A stretch of DNA of 64,000 bases from Escarpia spicata (taxonomy: Eukaryota > Annelida > Polychaeta > Sabellida > Siboglinidae), in contig OZ023207.1 in assembly GCA_963995525.1 (NCBI GenBank), positions 2,610,344 through 2,674,343 of the forward strand, written 5' to 3'. The position numbers and the translations under genes are program-made. Each line of letters opens with the position of its first letter. The stretch's first letter is position 1. Of this stretch, positions 11,899-25,406 are shown in pieces. A model generated the notes under the pieces. The model was not told where the DNA came from and did no database searches. It was given only the letters and a program-made list of their open reading frames with translations.

Positions 11899-12887
11899 TA
11901 TATGTTTGGTATGTGCATAACAATTGTGTACATATGTTTGGTATGTGCATAACAATTGTATACATATGTTTGGTATGTGCCTAACAGTTGTGTACATATG
12001 TTTGGTATGTCCATGACAATTGTGTACATATGTTTGATATGTGCATAACAATTGTGTACATATGTTTGGTATGTGCATAACAATTGTATACATATGTTTG
12101 ATATGTGCATAACAGTTGTGCACGTATGTTTGGTATGTGCATAGCAATTGTGTACATATGTTTGGTATGTGCATAACAATTGTGTACATGTTTGGTATGT
12201 GCATAACAATTGTGTACGTATGTTTGGTATGTGCATAACAATTGTGTACATATGTTTGATATGTGCATAACAATTGTGTACATATGTTTGGTATGTGCAC
12301 AACAATTGTGTACATATGTTTGGTATGTGCATAACAATTGTTTTAATATGTTTGGTATGTGCATAGTAATTGTGTACATATGTTTGGTATGTGCATAGCA
12401 ATTGTGTACGTATGTTTGTTACGTGCGTAACAATTGTGTACATATGTTTGGTATGTGCATAACAATTGTGTACATATGTTTGGTATGTGCATAACAATTG
12501 TGTACATATGTTTGGTATGTGCATAACAATTGTGTAAATATGTATAGTATGAGCATAGCAATTGTGTATATATGTTTGGTATGTACATAGCAATTGTGTA
12601 CATATGTTTGGTATGTGCATAGCAATTGTGTACATATGTTTGGTATGTGCATAGCAATTGTGTACATATGTATGGTACGTGCATAACAATTATGTACATA
12701 TGTTTGGTATGTGCATAACCATTGCGTGCATATATTTTTGGTATGTGCATAGCAACTGAGTACATATGTTTGGTATGTGCACAACAATTGTGTACATATG
12801 TTTGGTATGTGCACAACAATTGTGTATATATGTTTGGTATGTGCACAACAATTGTGTACATATGTTTGGTATGTGCATAACAATTTT
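11899..12887. repeat. 32-bp tandem array, about 31 copies
   Basis: The unit consists of CATATGTTTGGTATGTGCAT followed by AACAATTGTGTA. It includes the palindromes CATATG and ACAATTGT. As with the 40-bp array, the minus-strand consensus has no stop triplet in any frame, so several overlapping frames up to 274 codons appear. Variants include AACAATTG versus AGCAATTG and GTGCAT versus GTGCAC. Confidence 0.95.
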
Positions 12888-13399
12888 CAACAGAAAGCAA
12901 CTTATATCTGAATTAACACAATGCAGATATGTTAGTTTTTTAATAAACGCCTCATTATAAATATATATATTTGAATGGTATCAATGTATATAAATTATGT
13001 ACGTACATGGGCTATTCTTCCAAAACATATGATAATGTTTAATTAACAACATAAATTCTAAACTTGTATGTTTTGTTAAACTAGTTCTAGTGATATCAAG
13101 TGTGCTAATATACGCAAGAAGCAGCAAAGTTTAATCTGAAATATTTAAAGTTTAACGTATCCATGGTTAAAAATTTAAATTTGATATGTTCAACAAATCA
13201 TATCTTGAAAAATGCTTTATTTATTTTGATACTTGTTTAAATAGATCAGCTGATCGTGATAGCAAAAATGTTTTCACTGTTGTGAGAATGGCCCTTTATA
13301 CATGCATTAATCCATATATAATAATAATTATATGTTTCTTGTTTGTACACGAAATCACATATACACACAAACATACACAGGTGCATCCATGCGCGCACA

Positions 13400-13402
<3 letters not shown>
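12888..13402. other. AT-rich unique spacer before the microsatellite
   Basis: AT-rich, non-repetitive sequence. An open frame from 13186 runs into the CA repeat and encodes a Thr-His string at its end; I do not regard it as a gene. Nothing else recognised. Confidence 0.6.

Positions 13403-13448
<46 letters not shown>
13403..13448. repeat. (TC)n(AC)n dinucleotide microsatellite
   Basis: A short CTCTCT run is followed by about 20 uninterrupted AC dinucleotides. It lies 8 bp before the first recognisable 90-bp monomer, so it marks the left border of the large satellite. Confidence 0.97.
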
Positions 13449-13451
<3 letters not shown>

Positions 13452-15579
13452 TTCTTAGTTGTTTACTGAAGACTTACAGTAGATATTGTTACATACAATA
13501 GAACTCCTCCAAGCTGCCATCGATTCAATACGGCCAGGCTATGTCAGTTGTTTTACTGTAGACTTACAGTAGATATTGCTACATACAGTAGAACTCCTCC
13601 AAGCTGCCATCGATTCAATACGGCCAGGCTATCTCAGTTGTTTTACTGTAGACTTACAGTAGATATTGCTACATACAGTAGAACTTCTCCAAGCAGCCAT
13701 CGATCCAATACGGCCAGGCTATCTCAGTTGTTTTACTGTAGACTTACAGTAGATATTGCTACATACAGTAGAACTTCTCCAAGCAGCCATCGATCCAATA
13801 CGGCCAGGCTATCTCAGTTGTTTTACAGTAGACTTACAGTAGATATTGCTACATACAGTAGAACTCCTCCAAGCTGCCATCGATTCAATGCGGCCAGGCT
13901 ATCTCAGTTGTTTTACTGTAGACTTACAGTAGATATTGCTACATACAGTAGAACTCCTCCAAGCAGCCATCGATTCAATATGGCCAGGCTATCTCAGTTG
14001 TTTTACTGTAGACTTACAGTAGATATTGCTACATACAGTAGAACTCCTCCAAGCAGCCATCGATTCAATATGGCCAGGCTATCTCAGTTGTTTTACTGTA
14101 CAATTACAGTAGATATTGCTACATACAGTAGAATTCCTCCAAGCTGCCATCGATTCAATACGGCCAGGCTATCTCAGTTGTTTTACTGTAGACTTACAGT
14201 AGATATTGTTACATACAGTAGAACTCCTCCAAGCTGCCATCGATTCAATATGGCCAGGCTATCTCAGTTGTTTTACTGTAGACTTACAGTAGATATTGGT
14301 ACATACAGTAGAACTCCTCCAAGCTGCCATCGATTCAATATGGCCAGGCTATCTCAGTTGTTTTACTGTAGACTTACAGTAGATATTGTTACATACAGTA
14401 GAACTCCTCCAAGCTGCCATCGATTCAATACGGCCAGGCTATCTCAGTTGTTTTACTGTAGACTTACAGTAGATATTGTTACATTCAGTAGAACTCCTCC
14501 AAGTTGCCATCGATTCAATATGGCCAGGCTATCTCAGTTGTTTTACTGTAGACTTACAGTAGATATTGTTACATACAGTAGAACTCCTCCAAGCTGCCAT
14601 CGATTCAATACGGCCAGGCTATCTCAGTTGTTTTACTGTTGACTTACAGTAGATATTGCTACATACAGTAGAACTCCTCCAAGAAGCCGTCGATTCAATA
14701 CGGCCAGGCTATGTCAGTTGTTTTACTGTACACTTACAGTAGATATTGCTACATACAGTAGAACTCCTCCAAGCAGCCATCGATCCAATACGGCCAGGCT
14801 ATCTCAGTTGTTTTACTGTAGACTTACAGTAGATATTGCTACATACAGTAGAACTCCTCCAAGCTGCCATCGATTCAATACGGCCAGGCTATGTCAGTTG
14901 TTTTACTGTACACTTACAGTAGATATTGCTACATACAGTAGAACTCCTCCAAGCAGCCATCGATCCAATACGGCCAGGCTATCTCAGTTGTTTTACTGTT
15001 GACTTACAGTAGATATTGCTACATACAGTAGAACTCCTCCAAGAAGCCGTCGATTCAATACGGCCAGGCTATGTCAGTTGTTTTACTGTACACTTACAGT
15101 AGATATTGCTACATACAGTAGAACTCCAAGCAGCCATCGATCCAATACGGCCAGGCTATCTCAGTTGTTTTACTGTAGACTTACAGTAGATATTGCTACA
15201 TACAGTAGAACTCCTCCAAGCTGCCATCGATTCAATATGGCCAGGCTATCTCAGTTGTTTTACTGAAGACTTACAGTAGATATTGTTACATACAGTAGAA
15301 CTCCTCCAAGCTGCCATCGATTCAATACGGCCAGGCTATCTCAGTTGTTTTACTGTAGACTTACAGTAGATATTGTTACATTCAGTAGAACTCCTCCAAG
15401 TTGCCATCGATTCAATATGGCCAGGCTATCTCAGTTGTTTTACTGTAGACTTACAGTAGATATTGTTACATACAGTAGAACTCCTCCAAGCTGCCATCGA
15501 TTCAATACGGCCAGGCTATCTCAGTTGTTTTACTGTTGACTTACAGTAGGTATTGCTACATACAGTAGAACTCCTCCAA

Positions 15580-18500
15580 GCAGCCATCGATTCAATATGG
15601 CCAGGCTATCTCAGTTGTTTTACTGTACAATTACAGTAGATATTGCTACATACAGTAGAACTCCTCCAAGCTGCCGTCGATTCAGTGCGGCCAGGCTATC
15701 TCAGTTGTTTTACTGTACACTTACAGTAGATATTGCTACATACAGTAGAACTCTTCCAAGCTGCCATCGATTCAATGCAGCCAGGCTATCTCAGTTGTTT
15801 TACTGTACACTTATAGTAGATATTGCTATATACAGTAGAACTCCTCCAAGCTGCCATCGATTCAATACGGCCAGGCTATCTCAGTTGTTTTACTGTACAC
15901 TTACAGTAGATATTGCTACATACAGTAGAATTCCTCCAAGCTGCCATCGATTCAATACGGCCAGGCTATCTCAATTGTTTTACTGTAGACTTACAGTAGA
16001 TATTGTTACATACAGTAGAACTCCTCCAAGCTGCCATCGATTCAATATGGCCAGGCTATCTCAGTTGTTTTACTGTAGACTTACAGTAGATATTGGTACA
16101 TTCAGTAGAACTCCTCCAAGCTGCCATCGATTCAATATGGCCAGGCTATCTCAGTTGTTTTACTGTAGACTTACAGTAGATATTGTTACATACAGTAGAA
16201 CTCCTCCAAGCTGCCATCGATTCAATACGGCCAGGCTATCTCAGTTGTTTTACTGTAGACTTACAGTAGATATTGTTACATTCAGTAGAACTCCTCCAAG
16301 TTCCATCGATTCAATATGGCCAGGCTATCTCAGTTGTTTTACTGTAGACTTACAGTAGATATTGTTACATACAGTAGAACTCCTCCAAGCTGCCATCGAT
16401 TCAATACGGCCAGGCTATCTCAGTTGTTTTACTGTTGACTTACAGTAGATATTGCTACATACAGTAGAACTCCTCCAAGCAGCCGTCGATTCAATACGGC
16501 CAGGCTATGTCAGTTGTTTTACTGTACACTTACAGTAGATATTGCTACATACAGTAGAACTCCTCCAAGCAGCCATCGATCCAATACGGCCAGGCTATCT
16601 CAGTTGTTTTACTGTAGACTTACAGTAGATATTGCTACATACAGTAGAACTCCTCCAAGCTGCCATCGATTCAATACGGCCAGGCTATGTCAGTTGTTTT
16701 ACTGTAGACTTCCAGTAGATATTGTTACATACAGTAGAACTCCTCCAAGCTCCCATCGATTCAATACGGCCAGGTTATCTCAGTTGTTTTACTGTTGACT
16801 TACAGTAGATAATGCTACATACAGTAGAACTCCTCCAAGCAGCCATCGATTCAATATGGCCAGGCTATCTCAGTTGTTTTACTGTACAATTACAGTAGAT
16901 ATTGCTACATACAGTAGAACTCCTCCAAGCTGCCGTCGATTCAGTGCGGCCAGGCTATCTCAGTTGTTTTACTGTACACTTACAGTAGATATTGCTACAT
17001 ACAGTAGAACTCTTCCAAGCTGCCATCGATTCAATGCAGCCAGGCTATCTCAGTTGTTTTACTGTACACTTATAGTAGATATTGCTACATACAGTAGAAC
17101 TCCTCCAAGCTGCCATCGATTCAATACGGCGAGGCTATCTCAGTTGTTTTACTGTACACTTACAGTAGATATTGCTACATACAGTAGAATTCCTCCAAGC
17201 TGCCATCGATTCAATACGGCCAGGCTATCTCAGTTGTTTTACTGTAGACTTACAGTAGATATTGTTACATACAGTAGAACTCCTCCAAGCTGCCATCGAT
17301 TCAATATGGCCAGGCTATCTCAGTTGTTTTACTGTAGACTTACAGTAGATATTAGTACATACAGTAGAACTCCTCCAAGCTGCCATCGATTCAATATGGC
17401 CATGCTATCTCAGTTGTTTTACTGTAGACTTACAGTAGATATTGTTACATTCAGTAGAACTCCTCCAAGTTGCCATCGATTCAATATGGCCAGGCTATCT
17501 CAGTTGTTTTACTGTAGACTTAGAGTAGATATTGTTACATACAGTAGAAGTCCTCCAAGCTGCCATCGATTCAATACGGCCAGGCTATCTCAGTTGTTTT
17601 ACTGTTGACTTACAGTAGATATTGCTACATACAGTAGAACTCCTCCAAGCAGCCGTCGATTCAATACGGCCAGGCTATGTCAGTTGTTTTACTGTACACT
17701 TACAGTAGATATTGCTACATACAGTAGAACTCCTCCAAGCAGCCATCGATCCAATACGGCCAGGCTATCTCAGTTGTTTTACTGTAGACTTACAGTAGAT
17801 ATTGCTACATACAGTAGAACTCCTCCAAGCTGCCATCGATTCAATACGGCCAGGCTATGTCAGTTGTTTTACTATACACTTACAGTAGATATTGCAACAT
17901 ACAGTAGAACTCCTCCAAGCAGCCATCGATCCAATACGGCCAGGCTATCTCAGTTGTTTTACTGTAGACTTACAGTAGATATTGCTACATACAGTAGAAC
18001 TCCTCCAAACAGCCATCGATTCAATATGGCCAGGCTATCTCAGTTGTTTTACTGTAGACTTACAGTAGATATTGTTACATACAGTAGAACTCCTCCAAGC
18101 TGCCATCGATTCAATACGGCCAGGCTATCTCAGTTGTTTTACTGTTGACTTACAGTAGATATTGCTACATACAGTAGAACTCCTCCAAGAAGCCGTCGAT
18201 TCAATACGGCCAGGCTATGTCAGTTGTTTTACTGTACACTTACAGTAGATATTGCTACATACAGTAGAACTCCTCCAAGCAGCCATCGATCCAATACGGC
18301 CAGGCTATCTCAGTTGTTTTACTGTAGACTTACAGTAGATATTGCTACATACAGTAGAACTCCTCCAAGCTGCCATCGATTCAATACGGCCAGGCTATGT
18401 CAGTTGTTTTACTGTACACTTACAGTAGATATTGCTACATACAGTAGAACTCCTCCAAGCAGCCATCGATCCAATACGGCCAGGCTATCTCAGTTGTTTT

Positions 18501-21500
18501 ACTGTAGACTTACAGTAGATATTGCTACATACAGTAGAACTCCTCCAAGCAGCCATCGATTCAATATGGCCAGGCTATCTCAGTTGTTTTACTGTAGACT
18601 TACAGTAGATATTGCTACATACAGTAGAACTCCTCCAAGCAGCCATCGATTCAATATGGCCAGGCTATCTCAGTTGTTTTACTGTACAATTACAGTAGAT
18701 ATTGCTACATACAGTAGAACTCCACCAAGCTGCCGTCGATTCAGTGCGGCCAGGCTATCTCAGTTGTTTTACTGTACACTTACAGTAGATATTGCTACAT
18801 ACAGTAGAACTCTTCCAAGCTGCCATCGATTCAATGCAGCCAGGCTATCTCAGTTGTTTTACTGTACACTTATAGTAGATATTGCTACATACAGTAGAAC
18901 TCATCCAAGCTGCCATCGATTCAATACGGCCAGGCTATCTCAGTTGTTTTACTGTACACTTACAGTAGATATTGCTACATACAGTAGAATTCCTCCAAGC
19001 TGCCATCGATTCAATACGGCCAGGCTATCTCAGTTGTTTTACTGTAGACTTACAGTAGATATTGTTACATATAGTAGAACTCCTCCAAGCTGCCATCGAT
19101 TCAATATGGCCAGGCTATCTCAGTTGTTTTACTGTAGACTTACAGTAGATATTGGTACATACAGTAGAACTCCTCCAAGCTGCCATCGATTCAATATGGC
19201 CAGGCTATCTCAGTTGTTTTACTGAAGACTTACAGTAGATATTGTTACATACAGTAGAACTCCTCCAAGCTGCCATCGATTCAATACGGCCAGGCTATCT
19301 CAGTTGTTTTACTGTAGACTTACAGTAGATATTGTTACATTCAGTAGAACTCCTCCAAGTTGCCATCGATTCAATATGGCCAGGCTATCTCAGTTGTTTT
19401 ACTGTAGACTTACAGTAGATATTGTTACATACAGTAGAACTCCTCCAAGCTGCCATCGATTCAATACGGCCAGGCTATCTCAGTTGTTTTACTGTTGACT
19501 TACAGTAGGTATTGCTACATACAGTAGAACTCCTCCAAGCAGCCATCGATTCAATATGGCCAGGCTATCTCAGTTGTTTTACTGTACAATTACAGTAGAT
19601 ATTGCTACATACAGTAGAACTCCTCCAAGCTGCCGTCGATTCAGTGCGGCCAGGCTATCTCAGTTGTTTTACTGTACACTTACAGTAGATATTGCTACAT
19701 ACAGTAGAACTCTTCCAAGCTGCCATCGATTCAATGCAGCCAGGCTATCTCAGTTGTTTTACTGTACACTTATAGTAGATATTGCTATATACAGTAGAAC
19801 TCCTCCAAGCTGCCATCGATTCAATACGGCCAGGCTATCTCAGTTGTTTTACTGTACACTTACAGTAGATATTGCTACATACAGTAGAATTCCTCCAAGC
19901 TGCCATCGATTCAATACGGCCAGGCTATCTCAATTGTTTTACTGTAGACTTACAGTAGATATTGTTACATACAGTAGAACTCCTCCAAGCTGCCATCGAT
20001 TCAATACGGCCAGGCTATCTCAGTTGTTTTACTGTAGACTTACAGTAGATATTGTTACATATAGTAGAACTCCTCCAAGCTGCCATCGATTCAATATGGC
20101 CAGGCTATCTCAGTTGTTTTACTGTAGACTTACAGTAGATATTGGTACATACAGTAGAACTCCTCCAAGCTGCCATCGATTCAATATGGCCAGGCTATCT
20201 CAGTTGTTTTACTGAAGACTTACAGTAGATATTGTTACATACAGTAGAACTCCTCCAAGCTGCCATCGATTCAATACGGCCAGGCTATCTCAGTTGTTTT
20301 ACTGTAGACTTACAGTAGATATTGTTACATTCAGTAGAACTCCTCCAAGTTGCCATCGATTCAATATGGCCAGGCTATCTCAGTTGTTTTACTGTAGACT
20401 TACAGTAGATATTGTTACATACAGTAGAACTCCTCCAAGCTGCCATCGATTCAATACGGCCAGGCTATCTCAGTTGTTTTACTGTTGACTTACAGTAGAT
20501 ATTGCTACATACAGTAGAACTCCTCCAAGAAGCCGTCGATTCAATACGGCCAGGCTATGTCAGTTGTTTTACTGTACACTTACAGTAGATATTGCTACAT
20601 ACAGTAGAACTCCAAGCAGCCATCGATCCAATACGGCCAGGCTATCTCCGTTGTTTTACTGTAGACTTACAGTAGATATTGCTACATACAGTAGAACTCC
20701 TCCAAGCTGCCATCGATTCAATACGGCCAGGCTATGTCAGTTGTTTTACTGTACACTTACAGTAGATATTGCTACATACAGTAGAACTCCTCCAAGCAGC
20801 CATCGATCCAATACGGCCAGGCTATCTCAGTTGTTTTACTGTAGACTTACAGTAGATATTGCTACATACAGTAGAACTCCTCCAAGCAGCCATCGATTCA
20901 CTATGGCCAGGCTATCTCAGTTGTTTTACTGTAGACTTACAGTAGATATTGCTACATACAGTAGAACTCCTCCAAGCAGCCATCGATTCAATATGGCCAG
21001 GCTATCTCAGTTGTTTTACTGTACAATTACAGTAGATATTGCTACATACAGTAGAACTCCACCAAGCTGCCGTCGATTCAGTGCGGCCAGGCTATCTCAG
21101 TTGTTTTACTGTACACTTACAGTAGATATTGCTACATACAGTAGAACTCTTCCAAGCTGCCATCGATTCAATGCAGCCAGGCTATCTCAGTTGTTTTACT
21201 GTACACTTATAGTAGATATTGCTATATACAGTAGAACTCCTCCAAGCTGCCATCGATTCAATACGGCCAGGCTATCTCAGTTGTTTTACTGTACACTTAC
21301 AGTAGATATTGCTACATACAGTAGAATTCCTCCAAGCTGCCACCGATTCAATACGGCCAGGCTATCTCAATTGTTTTACTGTAGACTTACAGTAGATATT
21401 GTTACATACAGTAGAACTCCTCCAAGCTGCCATCGATTCAATATGGCCAGGCTATCTCAGTTGTTTTACTGTAGACTTACAGTAGATATTGGTACATTCA

Positions 21501-24500
21501 GTAGAACTCCTCCAAGCTGCCATCGATTCAATATGGCCAGGCTATCTCAGTTGTTTTACTGTAGACTTACAGTAGATATTGTTACATACAGTAGAACTCC
21601 TCCAAGCTGCCATCGATTCAATACGGCCAGGCTATCTCAGTTGTTTTACTGTAGACTTACAGTAGATATTGTTACATTCAGTAGAACTCCTCCAAGTTGC
21701 CATCGATTCAATATGGCCAGGCTATCTCAGTTGTTTTACTGTAGACTTACAGTAGATATTGTTACATACAGTAGAACTCCTCCAAGCTGCCATCGATTCA
21801 ATACGGCCAGGCTATCTCAGTTGTTTTACTGTTGACTTACAGTAGATATTGCTACATACAGTAGAACTCCTCCAAGCAGCCGTCGATTCAATACGGCCAG
21901 GCTATGTCAGTTGTTTTACTGTACACTTACAGTAGATATTGCTACATACAGTAGAACTCCTCCAAGCAGCCATCGATCCAATACGGCCAGGCTATCTCAG
22001 TTGTTTTACTGTAGACTTACAGTAGATATTGCTACATACAGTAGAACTCCTCCAAGCTGCCATCGATTCAATACGGCCAGGCTATGTCAGTTGTTTTACT
22101 GTAGACTTCCAGTAGATATTGTTACATACAGTAGAACTCCTCCAAGCTCCCATCGATTCAATACGGCCAGGTTATCTCAGTTGTTTTACTGTTGACTTAC
22201 AGTAGATAATGCTACATACAGTAGAACTCCTCCAAGCAGCCATCGATTCAATATGGCCAGGCTATCTCAGTTGTTTTACTGTACAATTACAGTAGATATT
22301 GCTACATACAGTAGAACTCCTCCAAGCTGCCGTCGATTCAGTGCGGCCAGGCTATCTCAGTTGTTTTACTGTACACTTACAGTAGATATTGCTACATACA
22401 GTAGAACTCTTCCAAGCTGCCATCGATTCAATGCAGCCAGGCTATCTCAGTTGTTTTACTGTACACTTATAGTAGATATTGCTACATACAGTAGAACTCC
22501 TCCAAGCTGCCATCGATTCAATACGGCCAGGCTATCTCAGTTGTTTTACTGTACACTTACAGTAGATATTGCTACATACAGTAGAATTCCTCCAAGCTGC
22601 CATCGATTCAATACGGCCAGGCTATCTCAGTTGTTTTACTGTAGACTTACAGTAGATATTGTTACATACAGTAGAACTCCTCCAAGCTGCCATCGATTCA
22701 ATATGGCCAGGCTATCTCAGTTGTTTTACTGTAGATTTACAGTAGATATTAGTACATACAGTAGAACTCCTCCAAGCTGCCATCGATTCAATATGGCCAT
22801 GCTATCTCAGTTGTTTTACTGTAGACTTACAGTAGATATTGTTACATTCAGTAGAACTCCTCCAAGTTGCCATCGATTCAATATGGCCAGGCTATCTCAG
22901 TTGTTTTACTGTAGACTTAGAGTAGATATTGTTACATACAGTAGAAGTCCTCCAAGCTGCCATCGATTCAATACGGCCAGGCTATCTCAGTTGTTTTACT
23001 GTTGACTTACAGTAGATATTGCTACATACAGTAGAACTCCTCCAAGCAGCCGTCGATTCAATACGGCCAGGCTATGTCAGTTGTTTTACTGTACACTTAC
23101 AGTAGATATTGCTACATACAGTAGAACTCCTCCAAGCAGCCATCGATCCAATACGGCCAGGCTATCTCAGTTGTTTTACTGTAGACTTACAGTAGATATT
23201 GCTACATACAGTAGAACTCCTCCAAGCTGCCATCGATTCAATACGGCCAGGCTATGTCAGTTGTTTTACTGTACACTTACAGTAGATATTGCAACATACA
23301 GTAGAACTCCTCCAAGCAGCCATCGATCCAATACGGCCAGGCTATCTCAGTTGTTTTACTGTAGACTTACAGTAGATATTGCTACATACAGTAGAACTCC
23401 TCCAAACAGCCATCGATTCAATATGGCCAGGCTATCTCAGTTGTTTTACTGTAGACTTACAGTAGATATTGTTACATACAGTAGAACTCCTCCAAGCTGC
23501 CATCGATTCAATACGGCCAGGCTATCTCAGTTGTTTTACTGTTGACTTACAGTAGATATTGCTACATACAGTAGAACTCCTCCAAGAAGCCGTCGATTCA
23601 ATACGGCCAGGCTATGTCAGTTGTTTTACTGTACACTTACAGTAGATATTGCTACATACAGTAGAACTCCTCCAAGCAGCCATCGATCCAATACGGCCAG
23701 GCTATCTCAGTTGTTTTACTGTAGACTTACAGTAGATATTGCTACATACAGTAGAACTCCTCCAAGCTGCCATCGATTCAATACGGCCAGGCTATGTCAG
23801 TTGTTTTACTGTACACTTACAGTAGATATTGCTACATACAGTAGAACTCCTCCAAGCAGCCATCGATCCAATACGGCCAGGCTATCTCAGTTGTTTTACT
23901 GTAGACTTACAGTAGATATTGCTACATACAGTAGAACTCCTCCAAGCAGCCATCGATTCAATATGGCCAGGCTATCTCAGTTGTTTTACTGTAGACTTAC
24001 AGTAGATATTGCTACATACAGTAGAACTCCTCCAAGCAGCCATCGATTCAATATGGCCAGGCTATCTCAGTTGTTTTACTGTACAATTACAGTAGATATT
24101 GCTACATACAGTAGAACTCCACCAAGCTGCCGTCGATTCAGTGCGGCCAGGCTATCTCAGTTGTTTTACTGTACACTTACAGTAGATATTGCTACATACA
24201 GTAGAACTCTTCCAAGCTGCCATCGATTCAATGCAGCCAGGCTATCTCAGTTGTTTTACTGTACACTTATAGTAGATATTGCTACATACAGTAGAACTCA
24301 TCCAAGCTGCCATCGATTCAATACGGCCAGGCTATCTCAGTTGTTTTACTGTACACTTACAGTAGATATTGCTACATACAGTAGAATTCCTCCAAGCTGC
24401 CATCGATTCAATACGGCCAGGCTATCTCAGTTGTTTTACTGTAGACTTACAGTAGATATTGTTACATATAGTAGAACTCCTCCAAGCTGCCATCGATTCA

Positions 24501-25406
24501 ATATGGCCAGGCTATCTCAGTTGTTTTACTGTAGACTTACAGTAGATATTGGTACATACAGTAGAACTCCTCCAAGCTGCCATCGATTCAATATGGCCAG
24601 GCTATCTCAGTTGTTTTACTGAAGACTTACAGTAGATATTGTTACATACAGTAGAACTCCTCCAAGCTGCCATCGATTCAATACGGCCAGGCTATCTCAG
24701 TTGTTTTACTGTAGACTTACAGTAGATATTGTTACATTCAGTAGAACTCCTCCAAGTTGCCATCGATTCAATATGGCCAGGCTATCTCAGTTGTTTTACT
24801 GTAGACTTACAGTAGATATTGTTACATACAGTAGAACTCCTCCAAGCTGCCATCGATTCAATACGGCCAGGCTATCTCAGTTGTTTTACTGTTGACTTAC
24901 AGTAGGTATTGCTACATACAGTAGAACTCCTCCAAGCAGCCATCGATTCAATATGGCCAGGCTATCTCAGTTGTTTTACTGTACAATTACAGTAGATATT
25001 GCTACATACAGTAGAACTCCTCCAAGCTGCCGTCGATTCAGTGCGGCCAGGCTATCTCAGTTGTTTTACTGTACACTTACAGTAGATATTGCTACATACA
25101 GTAGAACTCTTCCAAGCTGCCATCGATTCAATGCAGCCAGGCTATCTCAGTTGTTTTACTGTACACTTATAGTAGATATTGCTATATACAGTAGAACTCC
25201 TCCAAGCTGCCATCGATTCAATACGGCCAGGCTATCTCAGTTGTTTTACTGTACACTTACAGTAGATATTGCTACATACAGTAGAATTCCTCCAAGCTGC
25301 CATCGATTCAATACGGCCAGGCTATCTCAATTGTTTTACTGTAGACTTACAGTAGATATTGTTACATACAGTAGAACTCCTCCAAACTGCCATCGATTCA
25401 ATATGG
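15580..25406. repeat. Two near-identical blocks of about 4.4 kb at an offset of about 5.4 kb within the 90-bp satellite
   Basis: The same order of variant monomers occurs at about 15.6-20.0 kb and 21.0-25.4 kb. Matching landmarks are exactly 5,397 bp apart: 16514/21911, 16856/22253, 17684/23081, 18224/23621, 19304/24701 and 19556/24953. Rare variants are shared (GATAATGC at 16808 and 22205; ATTAGTAC at 17351 and 22748). A few private differences exist, such as GTAGATTTAC near 22731 and ACTATACAC near 17872. An offset of 5,397 equals 60 monomers minus 3 bp, the 3 bp being the deletion near 20611. The order diverges after about 20.0/25.4 kb. Confidence 0.85.

Noticed and set aside
9484..12900. 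Long minus-strand open frames in the 40- and 32-bp arrays
   Set aside because: The consensus units have no stop triplet in any minus-strand frame, so three overlapping frames are open at once; this is not coding evidence.
1..13448. CRISPR-like array of regularly spaced repeats
   Set aside because: All units are repeated end to end with no unique spacers, and the DNA is clearly eukaryotic.
13186..13458. 90-codon frame ending in a Thr-His run
   Set aside because: Its tail is the CA microsatellite and the rest is AT-rich DNA without any recognisable domain.
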